Assembly (NCBI GenBank): GCA_002354805.1
Contig: DEMH01000009.1
Location: 620,001-684,000 of the forward strand
Source: Gammaproteobacteria bacterium UBA2675
Lineage (GTDB): Bacteria; Pseudomonadota; Gammaproteobacteria; Pseudomonadales; Pseudohongiellaceae
Length of the DNA: 64,000 bases
Direction: 5' to 3'
Shown: in pieces, positions 9,301 to 17,233 of the stretch
Layout: each line of letters begins with the position of its first letter
Position numbering within the stretch: position 1 is the first letter of the stretch
Made by a program: the position numbers and the translations under genes
Notes under the pieces: model-generated
Told to the model about the DNA's origin: nothing
Databases searched by the model: none
What the model saw: the letters and a program-made list of their open reading frames with translations, nothing else

Positions 9301-12300
9301 GGTGGTGTGGTTGATATCGATGACGTCGACCAGAAAACATCCAGCAACAACAATGTCGACCGGGTCATCACCAATATTCGTGGGCTAGAGACGGACCTGC
9401 GTATTGTAAAAAATGTTGTCAACACGCTGGAGACAGGACAAACCGGACAATACGAACTGGTTGTTACCAATCTCGGACCTGATGCGACGACAGCAACCAT
9501 TACGGTCACCGACAGCGAGCCGACAGGCGTTGATTTTACCGCTGCAGCCGGTACTGGCTGGACCTGTAACACGGTTGCGCCGACACTGAATTGTACCTAT
9601 GCCTCATCCCTGGCGGTAAATGCCAGTACTACGATTCTTCTCGATGTGGATGTAGTGGGCGCTGCCGGATTCAATGTCACCAACACCGCTCAGGTAAGTA
9701 TCGGCACGGGCAACTTCGACATCGTCAACAGCAATAACCAGGACACGGATATCACCACAATCGTAGGTCCGCCCGTAGCGTCGCAGGAGCGCTTCCTGCT
9801 GTCTGTCTCGACACCCGGCAATGCCACAACTATCGGTGGCCTGGGGCCGTTCGAAAATCATGACTTGATTATCTACAACCCGGCGACTGATGTGGCCACA
9901 ATGTTCTTTGATGACAGTGTGGTCAACAGCGGCCGGATCAACGACATCAATGCCGTCCACCTGCTCAAGAATGGCCACCTGATCCTGTCCGCCAATACTG
10001 CCAGTACCATTGGCAGCAACGATCTGGCTTTCGACCCGTCGGATCTGGTGCGCTACGATCCGATACTGGACCAGGCTACACTATTCCTGGATGGTGATAC
10101 TGTATTCGCCAATCCGGCAAGCACCAACATCAATGGCGTTTACATCATGGATGACTGCAGTGCCAACAATGACAACGAAGACTGTACGGTGCTGTTTACA
10201 ACCACGACAGGTGGCACGGCTGGCACCAACAACCTTCCCTTTACCAGCTCGGACATTGTGGGATATTACCGTTCAGGACCAAATGCAGGAGAGGCATTCA
10301 TTTATCTGGAAGGCAGTGACGCTGATGTTTTTGGCTCTACAGAAGGCAATGGCAATGTCAATGTTGACGCCTTTTACCTGCGTGTCGATCCCAACGACCC
10401 CACAGGCGTTATTGATACGTTTGTGTTGTCTGCTGATAACGCAACGGCCACCATAGGCCAGGGGCTGGATCCTGTCACCGGCACATTGTTTACCCGGGAC
10501 GATGTCACTGAGCTTGATCGCACGGCCGGCGAAACCCAGAATCTGTTTGCGGGTGACGAAGAACTTGGCGTATTTGAGCCTGCCAGCGGTGACCGACGTC
10601 TAGATGCCCTGCACCTGGTCGAAGATGGTTATATCGGGCACTTCCAGATTCGACAGGATCAGGGTGGCAGCGTCTGTGAGGCAGGTATTGTGCGAATTAG
10701 TAAGCATGATGGTCTGACTCACGACCTGGACGAGGACTATTACGGCACCATCCGAATCACGACCAGTACCAATTACGGTACCTGGCAGCTGCAAAGCGGC
10801 AACGGCACGTTCACCAATGTAGGCAACGGTGAGGCACGGTATACCTTTGTTTCATCCGATGGTGGCGATGTTGTTCTGCGTCTGGTTCATGACCAGTCTG
10901 CTACAGTGAATGTGAACGTTACCAATGGCATTGCTACCGAGCTGGCTGGCAGTGAGGATCCCAACTTTACTTTCAATGAAATCCTGACACCCATTACCTG
11001 GCTGGATACATTTACGGTTGCCGCGTTTACCAACAACGAGGGAAGCCGCAACTGGGCAGGCAGCTGGACCGAGGTGGATGGTGTCAGTGGCACGATTGGC
11101 AGTGGTGCGGGCCCGGGTACCGGCAATATTCAGGTCATCGCTGCATCTGGTCGCCTGCGCCTGACAAGCAGTGTGGCAGCTAATAATGCGTCTATCTCGC
11201 CGTCGCTGACTCGTACTTTTGATCTGGACGCGGTGCCATTCAGCGAGGATGTTATATTGAATCTGCGCTATGGCCACAGCGCATTGGCGGCCAGCGACTC
11301 ACTTGTTGTAGAAACGCGTGGTTCGTCCAGTGACTCCTGGTTGCTGGTCAACAACTTCACGGGCCTGACTGCCAACCAGGCAAACTCGTCGATACCGGTC
11401 ACCTACAATCTGAGTACGATTTTGGCCAACGGATCGCAGAGCTTCTCGGCGACCTCGCAGGTTCGCTTCCGTGTCGCCAACGGTTATGAGCTTGACCGAT
11501 ACTTCTTTATTGATCAGATCGAAATAGAAACCGCCACCGATGAGTGTGGTTATACAGGCACTGGTTCGCTGGATCACTACGCGATTTCTCATGCCGGTTT
11601 TGGAATTTCCTGTGTTGGTTCGCCGATCACCATTACGGCTCACGACTCCCAGGACGACCCAATTGATGCCGGTGGTGAAACCATCAATCTGAGTATCGCG
11701 CCAGCCAAAGGTACATGGGCGCGAGTGCTGGCAGGCGCAGGTGTGCTCAGCAGTATTGCCTCCCAGTCTGATAACGGCGTCGCGTCTTACACATTTGCAC
11801 CTGGTGAAACCAGCGTAACGCTGCTGCTGAACTACACCGTGCCAGCCGGAGCGGTGGAGCCGGTCAATATCAATGTGCTGGGAGCCATCAGCAACAAATC
11901 AGAGCTCGAGGATCCAAGCCTGCAGATTGCTGAAGCTGGTCTGAGATTCTTTAACGAGACTCAGTCCAACGAAGTGATTCCCTACCAGATCGCAGGCAAG
12001 CCTTCCAATGTGAATCCGCTTGCACAAGTCCTGACGCTGCAGGGTGTCCGCAGTTCAGATGACAATCCACTGCAGTGTGTTCCGCTGTTTGATGCTGGCG
12101 AGACCTTGACAATCGGCTTGGCGGCGGAGTGTAAAGATCCAGGCAGCTGCCAGGCAGGCGAATCGTTCAGCGTTAATGGTGAGGCTATTTCGCTGGTCAA
12201 CGACAACAGCACTGATGGCGCCACCACCTATACCGAGGTCGATCTGGACTTTATCACTCAGCCCAGTGGTGCGCCGGGTGCCACACTGGTTCTGAATTAC

Positions 12301-13983
12301 TCTGACGTTGGTGTCATGCAGCTGCATGGCGAGTTTGATATTCCATTTGGTTTCTTCGGAACGCCGTCGCCAGACAATCCCTTGTCAGCACCTGGTTACT
12401 CTGGTGATCTGATGGTGGGTAGCAGTGAGGAGTTTGTGGTACGGCCGTTCGGGTTCGCCATCGACTTCCCGGGTGATGAAGGGCTGGATCGCGCAGATAG
12501 TCTTCCCGTAGGCAACTTCCCGGACCGCAACGGTGAAACGGCCGATTCGCTTGCCACTGATGAGGATGGCAATGTATTTGTGCACGCTGGCGAAGGCTTC
12601 GATCTGGTTGTCACGGCGATGGGCTGGCAGGCCGGAGACGACCTCAATCAGGATGGGCAGCCGGATACAGGTGCCAATCTGCATGACAACCGGCCGACGC
12701 CCAATTTCTATTATGACAGTGACGGCACAAGTGACGACTATCGCATCAAGCTGACTGTAACTGAAAACCAGGTCGAAGCGCTGGGCGGAGTTCGCGGAGA
12801 GCTGAGCCAGGATATTCTGAACTACAACAGTTTTAACAACTATGGAGTTGCTGCGACGGGTTTCCTGAACCTCAATTACAATGAAGTTGGGATCATCGAT
12901 CTGCAGGCTCAACTGGTGGACAGCAACGAGGATCCGGTCAGCTATCGAGGTACTGATGTGATACGGGGAGCGGTGGAGGATGTGGGGCGTTTCTATCCGG
13001 TCCGTTTCGAGGTGACCAGCGACATGCTGCTGCCTCGAGTCGATGCCAACTGTTCACCGCCATCAGTGTTTACCTACATGGATGAACCCTTCGGCATCGA
13101 GCTGGAGCTCGTGGCGCGTAATGTTCAGGGTAATCCCACGGTGAATTACCGTGATGTTTTTGCCAAGCTGGGTGCCTACAATGACCTCAACTTCCGTGCC
13201 ATTGAGGTAAGCAATCCGGGAGACAATAACAACCTGACCGCGCGACTTGCCAATAGCAGCGTGCCGGCCACCTTCCAGGCAGACTGGGGTGATATTCAGG
13301 GCGGAGAACTGGTTCTGGAAGGCAGTCTGATCTTCCAGCGAGCGAACCCGGCAGATCCGGATGGTCCATTCGCCGACCTGATCATTGCCATGGTACCGAT
13401 CGACAGCGATGGGGTGACGCTGGATTCAGGTGACCTGGATGCTGAAATAACCGACGGTAACCCGGAGTTCTTCGAAATTGACAGACACGATTTCCGCTAC
13501 GGTCGTTTGCTGGTGAACAATGCGTACGGTCCGGAAACGGAGCCGCTGGCTATAACGTTCCAGGTTGAATACTTTGATGGCAGCCGGTTCATCATCAATG
13601 ATGACGACAGCTGCACGTCAATAAATGCCGCAGAGCTGGACCTGTTACCGGGCACATATACCGGCAACCTCGACGACGGTGAGACAGCAATCACCACACC
13701 GCAGACGTCCACTTTCCATGACGGCAGAATACAGGGCGTGCAGGCTGCTACCAACCCAACGGACCCGACTTTGGAAGCCAGCGCACCGGGCGAAGATAAT
13801 GGCGGCACCGTAGATGTAGAGCTGGACCTGGATGACCTGGGACTGCAATTCCTGCAGTTCCGCTGGCCACATCAGGATGTCAATTACAATGAGAACCCGC
13901 GTGCACAGCTTGAGTTTGGTCAGTTCCGCAGCCACGACAGGGTAATTAACTGGCAGGAACTCTATAACGGGCCGTCACCCTGA
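3379..13983 (+). CDS. mshQ: Giant MshQ-like mosaic surface protein (3,534 residues)
   Basis: ATG 3379 follows a GTAAGG ribosome site. A long signal peptide ends near VFA (about residue 51). Domains read from the sequence: two glycine-rich domains (about residues 88-354 and 358-614), each ending VVIVRY; a Big-1-like Ig domain (617-714); four tandem Ig-like repeats of about 115-121 residues (717-1190) with a CxFxIxH start; a beta-rich central region (about 1190-1815); two DUF11-like repeats (about 1818-1934 and 2006-2124); four short repeats with the pattern LS..N..TIG (2137-2420); two more copies of the CxFxIxH-type Ig repeat; and a C-terminal DUF6701/MshQ-type region from about residue 2850. 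The C-terminal type plus the preceding msh genes support an MSHA-associated adhesin or pilus-tip protein. It is much longer than typical MshQ proteins (recalled as roughly 1,000-1,500 residues). Function in attachment is inferred. Confidence 0.75.
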   Translation: MRDQRLTRPHKPSKTRSSNRVDSPGRLLFGWGARLLTAIGAGAMGVSLVFAQTPGPLAISGTGGNVQQVSTPLLGTGGNSTYTQGAYRIHVFTSNGTFTPPQGLSQLEVLIVGGGGGGGSTYGGGGGAGGLRWETGVTVNQPSYSVVVGAGGAGGAGITTTNDTSGNGQAGQNSSFGTLIAQGGGYGQGGAQSSAGGGSGGSGGGGGGITGGSARPGGSAAAGQGNVGGAGNGTSSASNRSGGGGGGAGAAGSVGTDGSGGNGGVGQNFSAQFGTGVGASGWFAGGGGGGKRSGGGTGGTGGTGGGGAGGSPASNSGVAGLANTGGGGGASGGTGGVPGAAGGSGVVIVRYIPPTTNFVVHTFNSSGTFVPPPGVSSADVLVVAGGGGGGTSQAFGNAGAGGGGAGGLVYRTGFAVGSSVAVTVGAGGTAGVGPGHQTGGNGGNSVFGSLTALGGGGGIGGNGQGNAGGSGGGSRGANGGAATQPGAATTGSGSAGGNSANSPAGAAGTGGGGAGGAGQNLAGTNGEAGGNGGVGLSYNISGTATFYAGGGGGGAAQNLAAGGAGGNGGGGNGGNNTTPATAGTPNRGGGGGGGNNSINGAAGGSGVVIVRYVAPTATITTQPSSSAVSGAAFNQPAVVTLLNASGNPIAGANVTANIETGGGTLGGTTTVATNGSGQAIFTDLTISGAAGVRTLGFTVAGTNTKLISNNVEIISYHFEISHQTTNGRCSAFTPITISVVDSNDNPVTNFAGTLTLSNGSVGSYALATGQQGSVNDVTPNDGQAQVTLVAGNNGSIVVNFSTSVAQTYQFDANAGSIGTENYNISLTLENCAFRIFHDGNSNVCSVEPITIQVVTASGDTVVGYTGNVNISTAGVTGGNWSKTGTASDAFGTLTPGTANTGAATYAFTAADAGEIILDFQNNNVETVNFNLVAANVSQPSGQYDPNLVNAACTFRVTHSGSSDVCSIEEVTLTLVDSGGNTITNYAGTVNLSTSTGFGTWVDIGQSDGDLVDPVDEDGNATYEFEASDNGQVVLGFRHSSNTGPVNINVSDGVTLDPRNSASMYDQNLQIALCTFEISHGFAANACEITPVTFTVRDSDNNIATDYLGTMRISNNIASGNWALSGTAEGGINAPSGPDTGIADYTFDGLDAGQVILNFTSTNTGIVNFDVEDGLIVENGAFDPNLFYSGCFPQIFDGAQCTSPGNSTSVSIPATNTQASLKSRMVLMATMQVGNSNAGTTATFDGVPMTRVIRVENDDQAPGVTTEIWAIFDDDLPANAGSYAGVFSGGVNDPAICLLSVTGVEQGIPIPAATPAQGPVNGNTYSGGSVSGRHSVSAGITTDVNNAFIFSVVANDAAFYNEFNTFFFRPSEPVSTLTGLWGGFTADGGSPPYRENTTQARPNQDTQDDDREAGASAGSAGVLSSAGFLEVVEPFENPGIFAPTMNAMAVAAFRPLVTGEPLADDYVPVVLFETFSGSMSYIAMGNSLRLDGSRSDLQVDPSVDCSFVDFSVGTAAPLSLPAGSDVVAAYLYWMGSGDEEDADSQVSFGPDGNEVAVVADQMFQAINVTAVNAGFFAGYAEVSELVTGSGDYRLKDLTVQTGGVWDDNGTCSGGWSMIVVYENPDERLRVLNLFHGLQPFQYSAFTLVPRNFRMATYDAAEILPNGLVTHVTMEGDEQLATGDESLGIQTAPGATTFNPLPNSFNSSTNEFNSTVTRPLFSIGGTGFFEFQSNAGINGDGYEIDFPGPDATLAGRSGNRIGATWGIDIDTHYLSPSTLFNFSQLGSEAERITTRYSSGQDVVLLVSEVISVTNFPIADMEVFVSQSGNFKVNGTGSYQVNVTNNGNGSVSAGEATGEVIVAMRLPDGMTFDSAGDVGGTGWTCSVTLSPGAFTCTYDIAATYPGGELPSGDSLPPIDLDVQIGSPTDFPLLNNNTPIVARMLHSGGNCTPEANGFIPDPASCDRAPQFDNRNDDQGGVVDIDDVDQKTSSNNNVDRVITNIRGLETDLRIVKNVVNTLETGQTGQYELVVTNLGPDATTATITVTDSEPTGVDFTAAAGTGWTCNTVAPTLNCTYASSLAVNASTTILLDVDVVGAAGFNVTNTAQVSIGTGNFDIVNSNNQDTDITTIVGPPVASQERFLLSVSTPGNATTIGGLGPFENHDLIIYNPATDVATMFFDDSVVNSGRINDINAVHLLKNGHLILSANTASTIGSNDLAFDPSDLVRYDPILDQATLFLDGDTVFANPASTNINGVYIMDDCSANNDNEDCTVLFTTTTGGTAGTNNLPFTSSDIVGYYRSGPNAGEAFIYLEGSDADVFGSTEGNGNVNVDAFYLRVDPNDPTGVIDTFVLSADNATATIGQGLDPVTGTLFTRDDVTELDRTAGETQNLFAGDEELGVFEPASGDRRLDALHLVEDGYIGHFQIRQDQGGSVCEAGIVRISKHDGLTHDLDEDYYGTIRITTSTNYGTWQLQSGNGTFTNVGNGEARYTFVSSDGGDVVLRLVHDQSATVNVNVTNGIATELAGSEDPNFTFNEILTPITWLDTFTVAAFTNNEGSRNWAGSWTEVDGVSGTIGSGAGPGTGNIQVIAASGRLRLTSSVAANNASISPSLTRTFDLDAVPFSEDVILNLRYGHSALAASDSLVVETRGSSSDSWLLVNNFTGLTANQANSSIPVTYNLSTILANGSQSFSATSQVRFRVANGYELDRYFFIDQIEIETATDECGYTGTGSLDHYAISHAGFGISCVGSPITITAHDSQDDPIDAGGETINLSIAPAKGTWARVLAGAGVLSSIASQSDNGVASYTFAPGETSVTLLLNYTVPAGAVEPVNINVLGAISNKSELEDPSLQIAEAGLRFFNETQSNEVIPYQIAGKPSNVNPLAQVLTLQGVRSSDDNPLQCVPLFDAGETLTIGLAAECKDPGSCQAGESFSVNGEAISLVNDNSTDGATTYTEVDLDFITQPSGAPGATLVLNYSDVGVMQLHGEFDIPFGFFGTPSPDNPLSAPGYSGDLMVGSSEEFVVRPFGFAIDFPGDEGLDRADSLPVGNFPDRNGETADSLATDEDGNVFVHAGEGFDLVVTAMGWQAGDDLNQDGQPDTGANLHDNRPTPNFYYDSDGTSDDYRIKLTVTENQVEALGGVRGELSQDILNYNSFNNYGVAATGFLNLNYNEVGIIDLQAQLVDSNEDPVSYRGTDVIRGAVEDVGRFYPVRFEVTSDMLLPRVDANCSPPSVFTYMDEPFGIELELVARNVQGNPTVNYRDVFAKLGAYNDLNFRAIEVSNPGDNNNLTARLANSSVPATFQADWGDIQGGELVLEGSLIFQRANPADPDGPFADLIIAMVPIDSDGVTLDSGDLDAEITDGNPEFFEIDRHDFRYGRLLVNNAYGPETEPLAITFQVEYFDGSRFIINDDDSCTSINAAELDLLPGTYTGNLDDGETAITTPQTSTFHDGRIQGVQAATNPTDPTLEASAPGEDNGGTVDVELDLDDLGLQFLQFRWPHQDVNYNENPRAQLEFGQFRSHDRVINWQELYNGPSP
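3709..5218 (+). repeat. Duplicated glycine-rich low-complexity coding repeats in mshQ
   Basis: Two in-frame blocks encode GG/GGG/GGN-rich sequence. Each begins with an F-x-S-x-GTF-x-P-P motif (3646-3675 and 4462-4497) and ends with SGVVIVRY (about 4405-4432 and 5194-5217), so the block was duplicated as a unit of about 265 residues. The DNA is dominated by GGT and GGC codons. This makes the opposite strand proline-rich and creates long spurious open frames in other phases. Such tracts are prone to slippage and assembly error. Confidence 0.85.
5524..6940 (+). repeat. Four tandem Ig-like repeats coded in mshQ
   Basis: Repeat units start near 5527, 5869, 6232 and 6595, a spacing of 342-363 bp. 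Each codes for a (C)xFxIxH start, a second cysteine about 12 residues later, a V-D-S-x-x-N/D core and a Y-x-G-T strand. Two further copies occur at about 10630-10960 and 11570-11920. The paired cysteines suggest a disulfide at the domain entrance. Sequence between units has diverged, so these are old protein-domain repeats rather than recent DNA duplications. Confidence 0.75.
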
Positions 13984-13989
13984 CGGCCC
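13969..13989 (+). terminator. Hairpin overlapping the mshQ stop codon
   Basis: GGGCCGTCA (13969-13977) and TGACGGCCC (13981-13989) form a perfect 9-bp stem with a 3-nt CCC loop; the mshQ stop TGA is the first triplet of the 3' arm. The sequence after it (TTGAAATCG) is only weakly T-rich, so this may act as a terminator or as a 3'-end stabilising hairpin. It separates the pilus locus from the protease gene. Confidence 0.55.
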
Positions 13990-14050
13990 TTGAAATCGAC
14001 CTGGGCAGCTACCATGATGAACAGAGTATGTTTCTGTAGCAGGATTGCCC

Positions 14051-15157
14051 ATGAACACATTCTCAGCCCGTTTGACCCGCTTGCTGGCTGCCTGTTGTGT
14101 GCTGCTGTCGTCCATCCTGGTTCTGATGCCAGCGCAGCTTGCCGCGCAGTCAGCCCCTGACTACACAGCCTTTCGCACCAACGATGAAGACAACAACATC
14201 GAGGTTTTTAAAAAGGCCAGTCCTTCGGTGGTATACATCACCAACTCTCGACTCGTTCGACGTTCGTTCCTGTCGCTGAACCCGGAGGAGATACCGCAGG
14301 GCAGTGGTTCAGGCTTTGTCTGGAATAACGATGGTTATATTGTCACCAATTTTCATGTCATTCAGAACGCGTCACGCCTGACGGTGCGTCTGCAGGATGG
14401 CACTGCCTGGGACGCGCGAGTAGTGGGCGTTGAACCCGACAAGGACCTGGCGGTGCTGCATATTGAAGCTCCTCAGGACCACCTGATACCTGTCGAGCTG
14501 GGTGACTCTTCACTGCTGGAGGTTGGTCGTAAAGTCATCGCGATCGGCAACCCTTTTGGTCTTGATACCACGCTCACTGTTGGCGTGGTCAGTGCGCTGG
14601 GGCGCGAAATCGACTCAGTGACACGGCGTCGTATTCGGGATGTCATTCAGACAGATGCGGCGATTAATCCGGGTAACTCCGGTGGTCCGCTGTTGAACTC
14701 TCTGGGTCAGCTGGTTGGCGTGAATACCGCCATCTACAGTCCCAGTGGAGCCAGCTCCGGCATCGGATTTGCGATACCGGTTAACACCGTCAGAAAAATT
14801 GTACCCGAGCTGATCGAGTTCGGGCGTGTGCAGACACCGACGCTGGGCATTGCCATGTTCCCGCCCCAGTATGCTGATTATTATCGCAGCCGCTGGGGTA
14901 TCACTGGCGTGATTGTGCTGGATGTTATAGAGGGCGCGAGTCCCGAGCGCGCCGGAATGCGAGGTCTGACCGAGACCAATCGCGGTATCCTGCTTGGTGA
15001 TGTCATTATTGAGGTGGATGGCGAGCCGATCGCTGACGAAGATGATCTGCTTAACGTGCTGGAGAATCGCGAGGTCGGCGACATCATCGAAGTGATCTCA
15101 ATGCGCGACAACCAGCGTGTAAGCTACCGTATTGAGTTGCGGGCCAGCCGGCAATGA
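14051..15157 (+). CDS. HtrA/Deg-family periplasmic serine protease
   Basis: A 368-residue trypsin-fold protease with one C-terminal PDZ domain, the layout of DegS-type or short Deg proteins (DegP has two PDZ domains). The N-terminus is a signal sequence or anchor (LLAACCVLLSSILVLMPA, then AAQSA). The catalytic triad is visible as His102 in TNFHVI, Asp132 in DKDLAVL and Ser210 in GNSGGPL. The PDZ domain covers roughly residues 265-365 and contains ASPERAGMRG. AGGA at 14041-14044 lies 6 nt from the ATG. It would degrade misfolded envelope proteins, or act as a site-1 protease if it is a true DegS (undecided). Its stop abuts the stop of the convergent yheS gene with no spacer. Confidence 0.88.
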   Translation: MNTFSARLTRLLAACCVLLSSILVLMPAQLAAQSAPDYTAFRTNDEDNNIEVFKKASPSVVYITNSRLVRRSFLSLNPEEIPQGSGSGFVWNNDGYIVTNFHVIQNASRLTVRLQDGTAWDARVVGVEPDKDLAVLHIEAPQDHLIPVELGDSSLLEVGRKVIAIGNPFGLDTTLTVGVVSALGREIDSVTRRRIRDVIQTDAAINPGNSGGPLLNSLGQLVGVNTAIYSPSGASSGIGFAIPVNTVRKIVPELIEFGRVQTPTLGIAMFPPQYADYYRSRWGITGVIVLDVIEGASPERAGMRGLTETNRGILLGDVIIEVDGEPIADEDDLLNVLENREVGDIIEVISMRDNQRVSYRIELRASRQ

Positions 15158-17113
15158 TCAGTCTGAACCCTCCAGCAGAGCACTTTTTTCCAGCCAGGCT
15201 TCTTCGGCCTGGCTCAGCTCTGCGCTGCAATATCCCTGCTGGCGCACCAGATCGGCAAGCTCGTCGCGGCGGTTGTCGTCATACAGTCCGGGGTCAGCCA
15301 GCCTGTCTTCCAGCAATTTTTGTTCAGCAGTTAATCGGTCGATAGTTTTCTCCAGCTGTTTGACTTCCCGGCGCAAGGGCGCCAGCTGCTCACGTTGCTG
15401 GGCAGCCTGGCGTCGCTGTTCTTTTTTATCCCCCGCTGTACGATCCGCGCTGGAACCTGTCGATGACGAGCTGCTTTTTACTGTGGAGTTGCCTGTTTTG
15501 TTGTCCGTCTTTGCTGCGCCGGCTGCGGCAGGCTTGACTGCCGGGGCGTCTGGGTTCTGCATCCAGGCGGCATAGTCGTCCAGGTCGCCCTCGAAAGCGT
15601 CGAAGCGTCCGTTGTGGACGGTATAAAATTCATCGACGGTGTTGGCCACCAGATGGCGGTCGTGAGAGACCAGCACCAGCGCTCCCTCGAAGCCCTGTAA
15701 AGCGACGGTGAGTGCGTGGCGCATCTCCAGGTCCAGGTGGTTGGTAGGTTCGTCCAGCAACAGTACATTTGGCTTTTGCCAGACTATCAGTGCGAGTGCC
15801 AGTCGTGCTTTTTCCCCACCTGAAAAGTTGATGATCGGCTCAACGACACGATCGCCGCGAAAATCAAACCCACCGAGAAAGTTGCGCACTTCCTGTTCAC
15901 GCACTTTCGGGTCATGTTGCTGTATCAACTGCAGGGGGCTGGAGCGCAGATCAATGACGTCAACCTGATGCTGTGCGAAGTAACCAATACGTAAATGTTT
16001 GGAGGCGACTGTCTCACCGTCCAGCCAGGGTAGCTGTCCAGCCAATGTTTTTAACAGTGTGGATTTGCCCATGCCATTGAAGCCGAGCAAGCCGATTCGC
16101 GTCGTGTCCATCAGCTTGAAACTGATACCTGAAGCGACAGGTGTCTCATAACCAATCACTGCTTTCTTTACGCTCAACAAATCGCTGGCCGTCTGTGGTG
16201 GTTTGAAGAACTCAAAGCGAAACGGCGAGTCAATGTGTGCCGGAGCAATGTCCTGCATGCGGGATAATTCTTTCAGGCGACTCTGTGCCTGGCGTGCCTT
16301 GCTGGCTTTGGCCCGGAAGCGCCGCACGAAATCTTCAATTTCAGCCTTGCGTCTCTGCTGCTTCTCGAACTGCGCCTGTTGCTGGGCCATGCGCTCCGCG
16401 CGCTGAATCTCATATGCAGTAAAGTTGCCGCGATACATGAACAGGGTCTGTTGCTCAAAGCTGATGACGTGGTCTATCACCTTGTCCAGGAAGCTGCGGT
16501 CGTGAGAGATCAACAGCAGCGTGCCGGGATAGCGATTGAGCCATTGTTCCAGCCACAGGGTGGCTTCCATGTCCAGGTGGTTGGTTGGCTCGTCCAGCAG
16601 CAACAGATCGGACGGGGCCATCAGCGCGGCAGCCAGGTTCAGTCGGATCCGCCAGCCTCCCGAGAACGATTGAAGTGGCTGTTCAAATTCGGCCACCTTG
16701 AATCCGAGGCCGGAGAGCAGCTGTTCGGCGCGAACGCGGATGCTGTAGCCGTCAATTTTATCGAGCTCGCTGTGAAGGCTGGCAATAGCATGCCCATCGT
16801 GTGCATCCTCGGCCTCGGCCAGCTTCGCTTCGATTTGCCGATACCGCTCATCGCCATCTATGACGTGGTCGATCGCCGAACGCGCCGAGCCTTCCGTCTC
16901 CTGCTTCATCCACGCACAGCGCAGACCTTCAGGCATCAGCAGATCGCCAGCGTCCAGACCAATCTGGCCGGTCAGGCAGGCAAACAGGCTGGATTTGCCG
17001 GCGCCATTGCGACCAATGATGCCGGCCTTCTGGCCTTTATTGATGGTCAGGGTCGCGCTTTCCAGCAGCACGTGTTCACCGCGCATCAGGCGCGCGTTTG
17101 TCAAATTGATCAT
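15158..17113 (-). CDS. yheS: ABC-F subfamily ATPase YheS
   Basis: A 651-residue soluble protein with two ABC ATPase domains and no membrane segments. The Walker A motifs are GRNGAGKSS (near residue 35) and GFNGMGKST (near 350); signature motifs are SFSGGWRIR and NFSGGEKAR, each followed by LLLDEPTNHLD. A charged linker (residues about 240-290) joins the two halves, and a lysine/serine-rich segment plus a coiled coil (residues about 530-640) form the C-terminal tail. This matches the ribosome-associated ABC-F proteins of the YheS/Uup type, which act on translation rather than transport. Length is close to that of E. coli YheS as recalled. It is transcribed toward the protease gene and divergently from the response regulator. 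Confidence 0.88.
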   Translation of the reverse strand: MINLTNARLMRGEHVLLESATLTINKGQKAGIIGRNGAGKSSLFACLTGQIGLDAGDLLMPEGLRCAWMKQETEGSARSAIDHVIDGDERYRQIEAKLAEAEDAHDGHAIASLHSELDKIDGYSIRVRAEQLLSGLGFKVAEFEQPLQSFSGGWRIRLNLAAALMAPSDLLLLDEPTNHLDMEATLWLEQWLNRYPGTLLLISHDRSFLDKVIDHVISFEQQTLFMYRGNFTAYEIQRAERMAQQQAQFEKQQRRKAEIEDFVRRFRAKASKARQAQSRLKELSRMQDIAPAHIDSPFRFEFFKPPQTASDLLSVKKAVIGYETPVASGISFKLMDTTRIGLLGFNGMGKSTLLKTLAGQLPWLDGETVASKHLRIGYFAQHQVDVIDLRSSPLQLIQQHDPKVREQEVRNFLGGFDFRGDRVVEPIINFSGGEKARLALALIVWQKPNVLLLDEPTNHLDLEMRHALTVALQGFEGALVLVSHDRHLVANTVDEFYTVHNGRFDAFEGDLDDYAAWMQNPDAPAVKPAAAGAAKTDNKTGNSTVKSSSSSTGSSADRTAGDKKEQRRQAAQQREQLAPLRREVKQLEKTIDRLTAEQKLLEDRLADPGLYDDNRRDELADLVRQQGYCSAELSQAEEAWLEKSALLEGSD

Positions 17114-17233
17114 GATTGGCGTTCGAGTCTGCGGGAAAAAAAGCGTATTATACGTGGCTGCGGCTGAATTGCAGGCCTGCGCGTGTTTTTATCAGATTGA
17201 TTTATCCTTGGCAAATTCGTAAACTCCCGCGTT

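Noticed and set aside
15158..17113. ABC transporter for export
   Set aside because: Two fused ATPase domains without a membrane partner mark an ABC-F translation factor, not a transporter.
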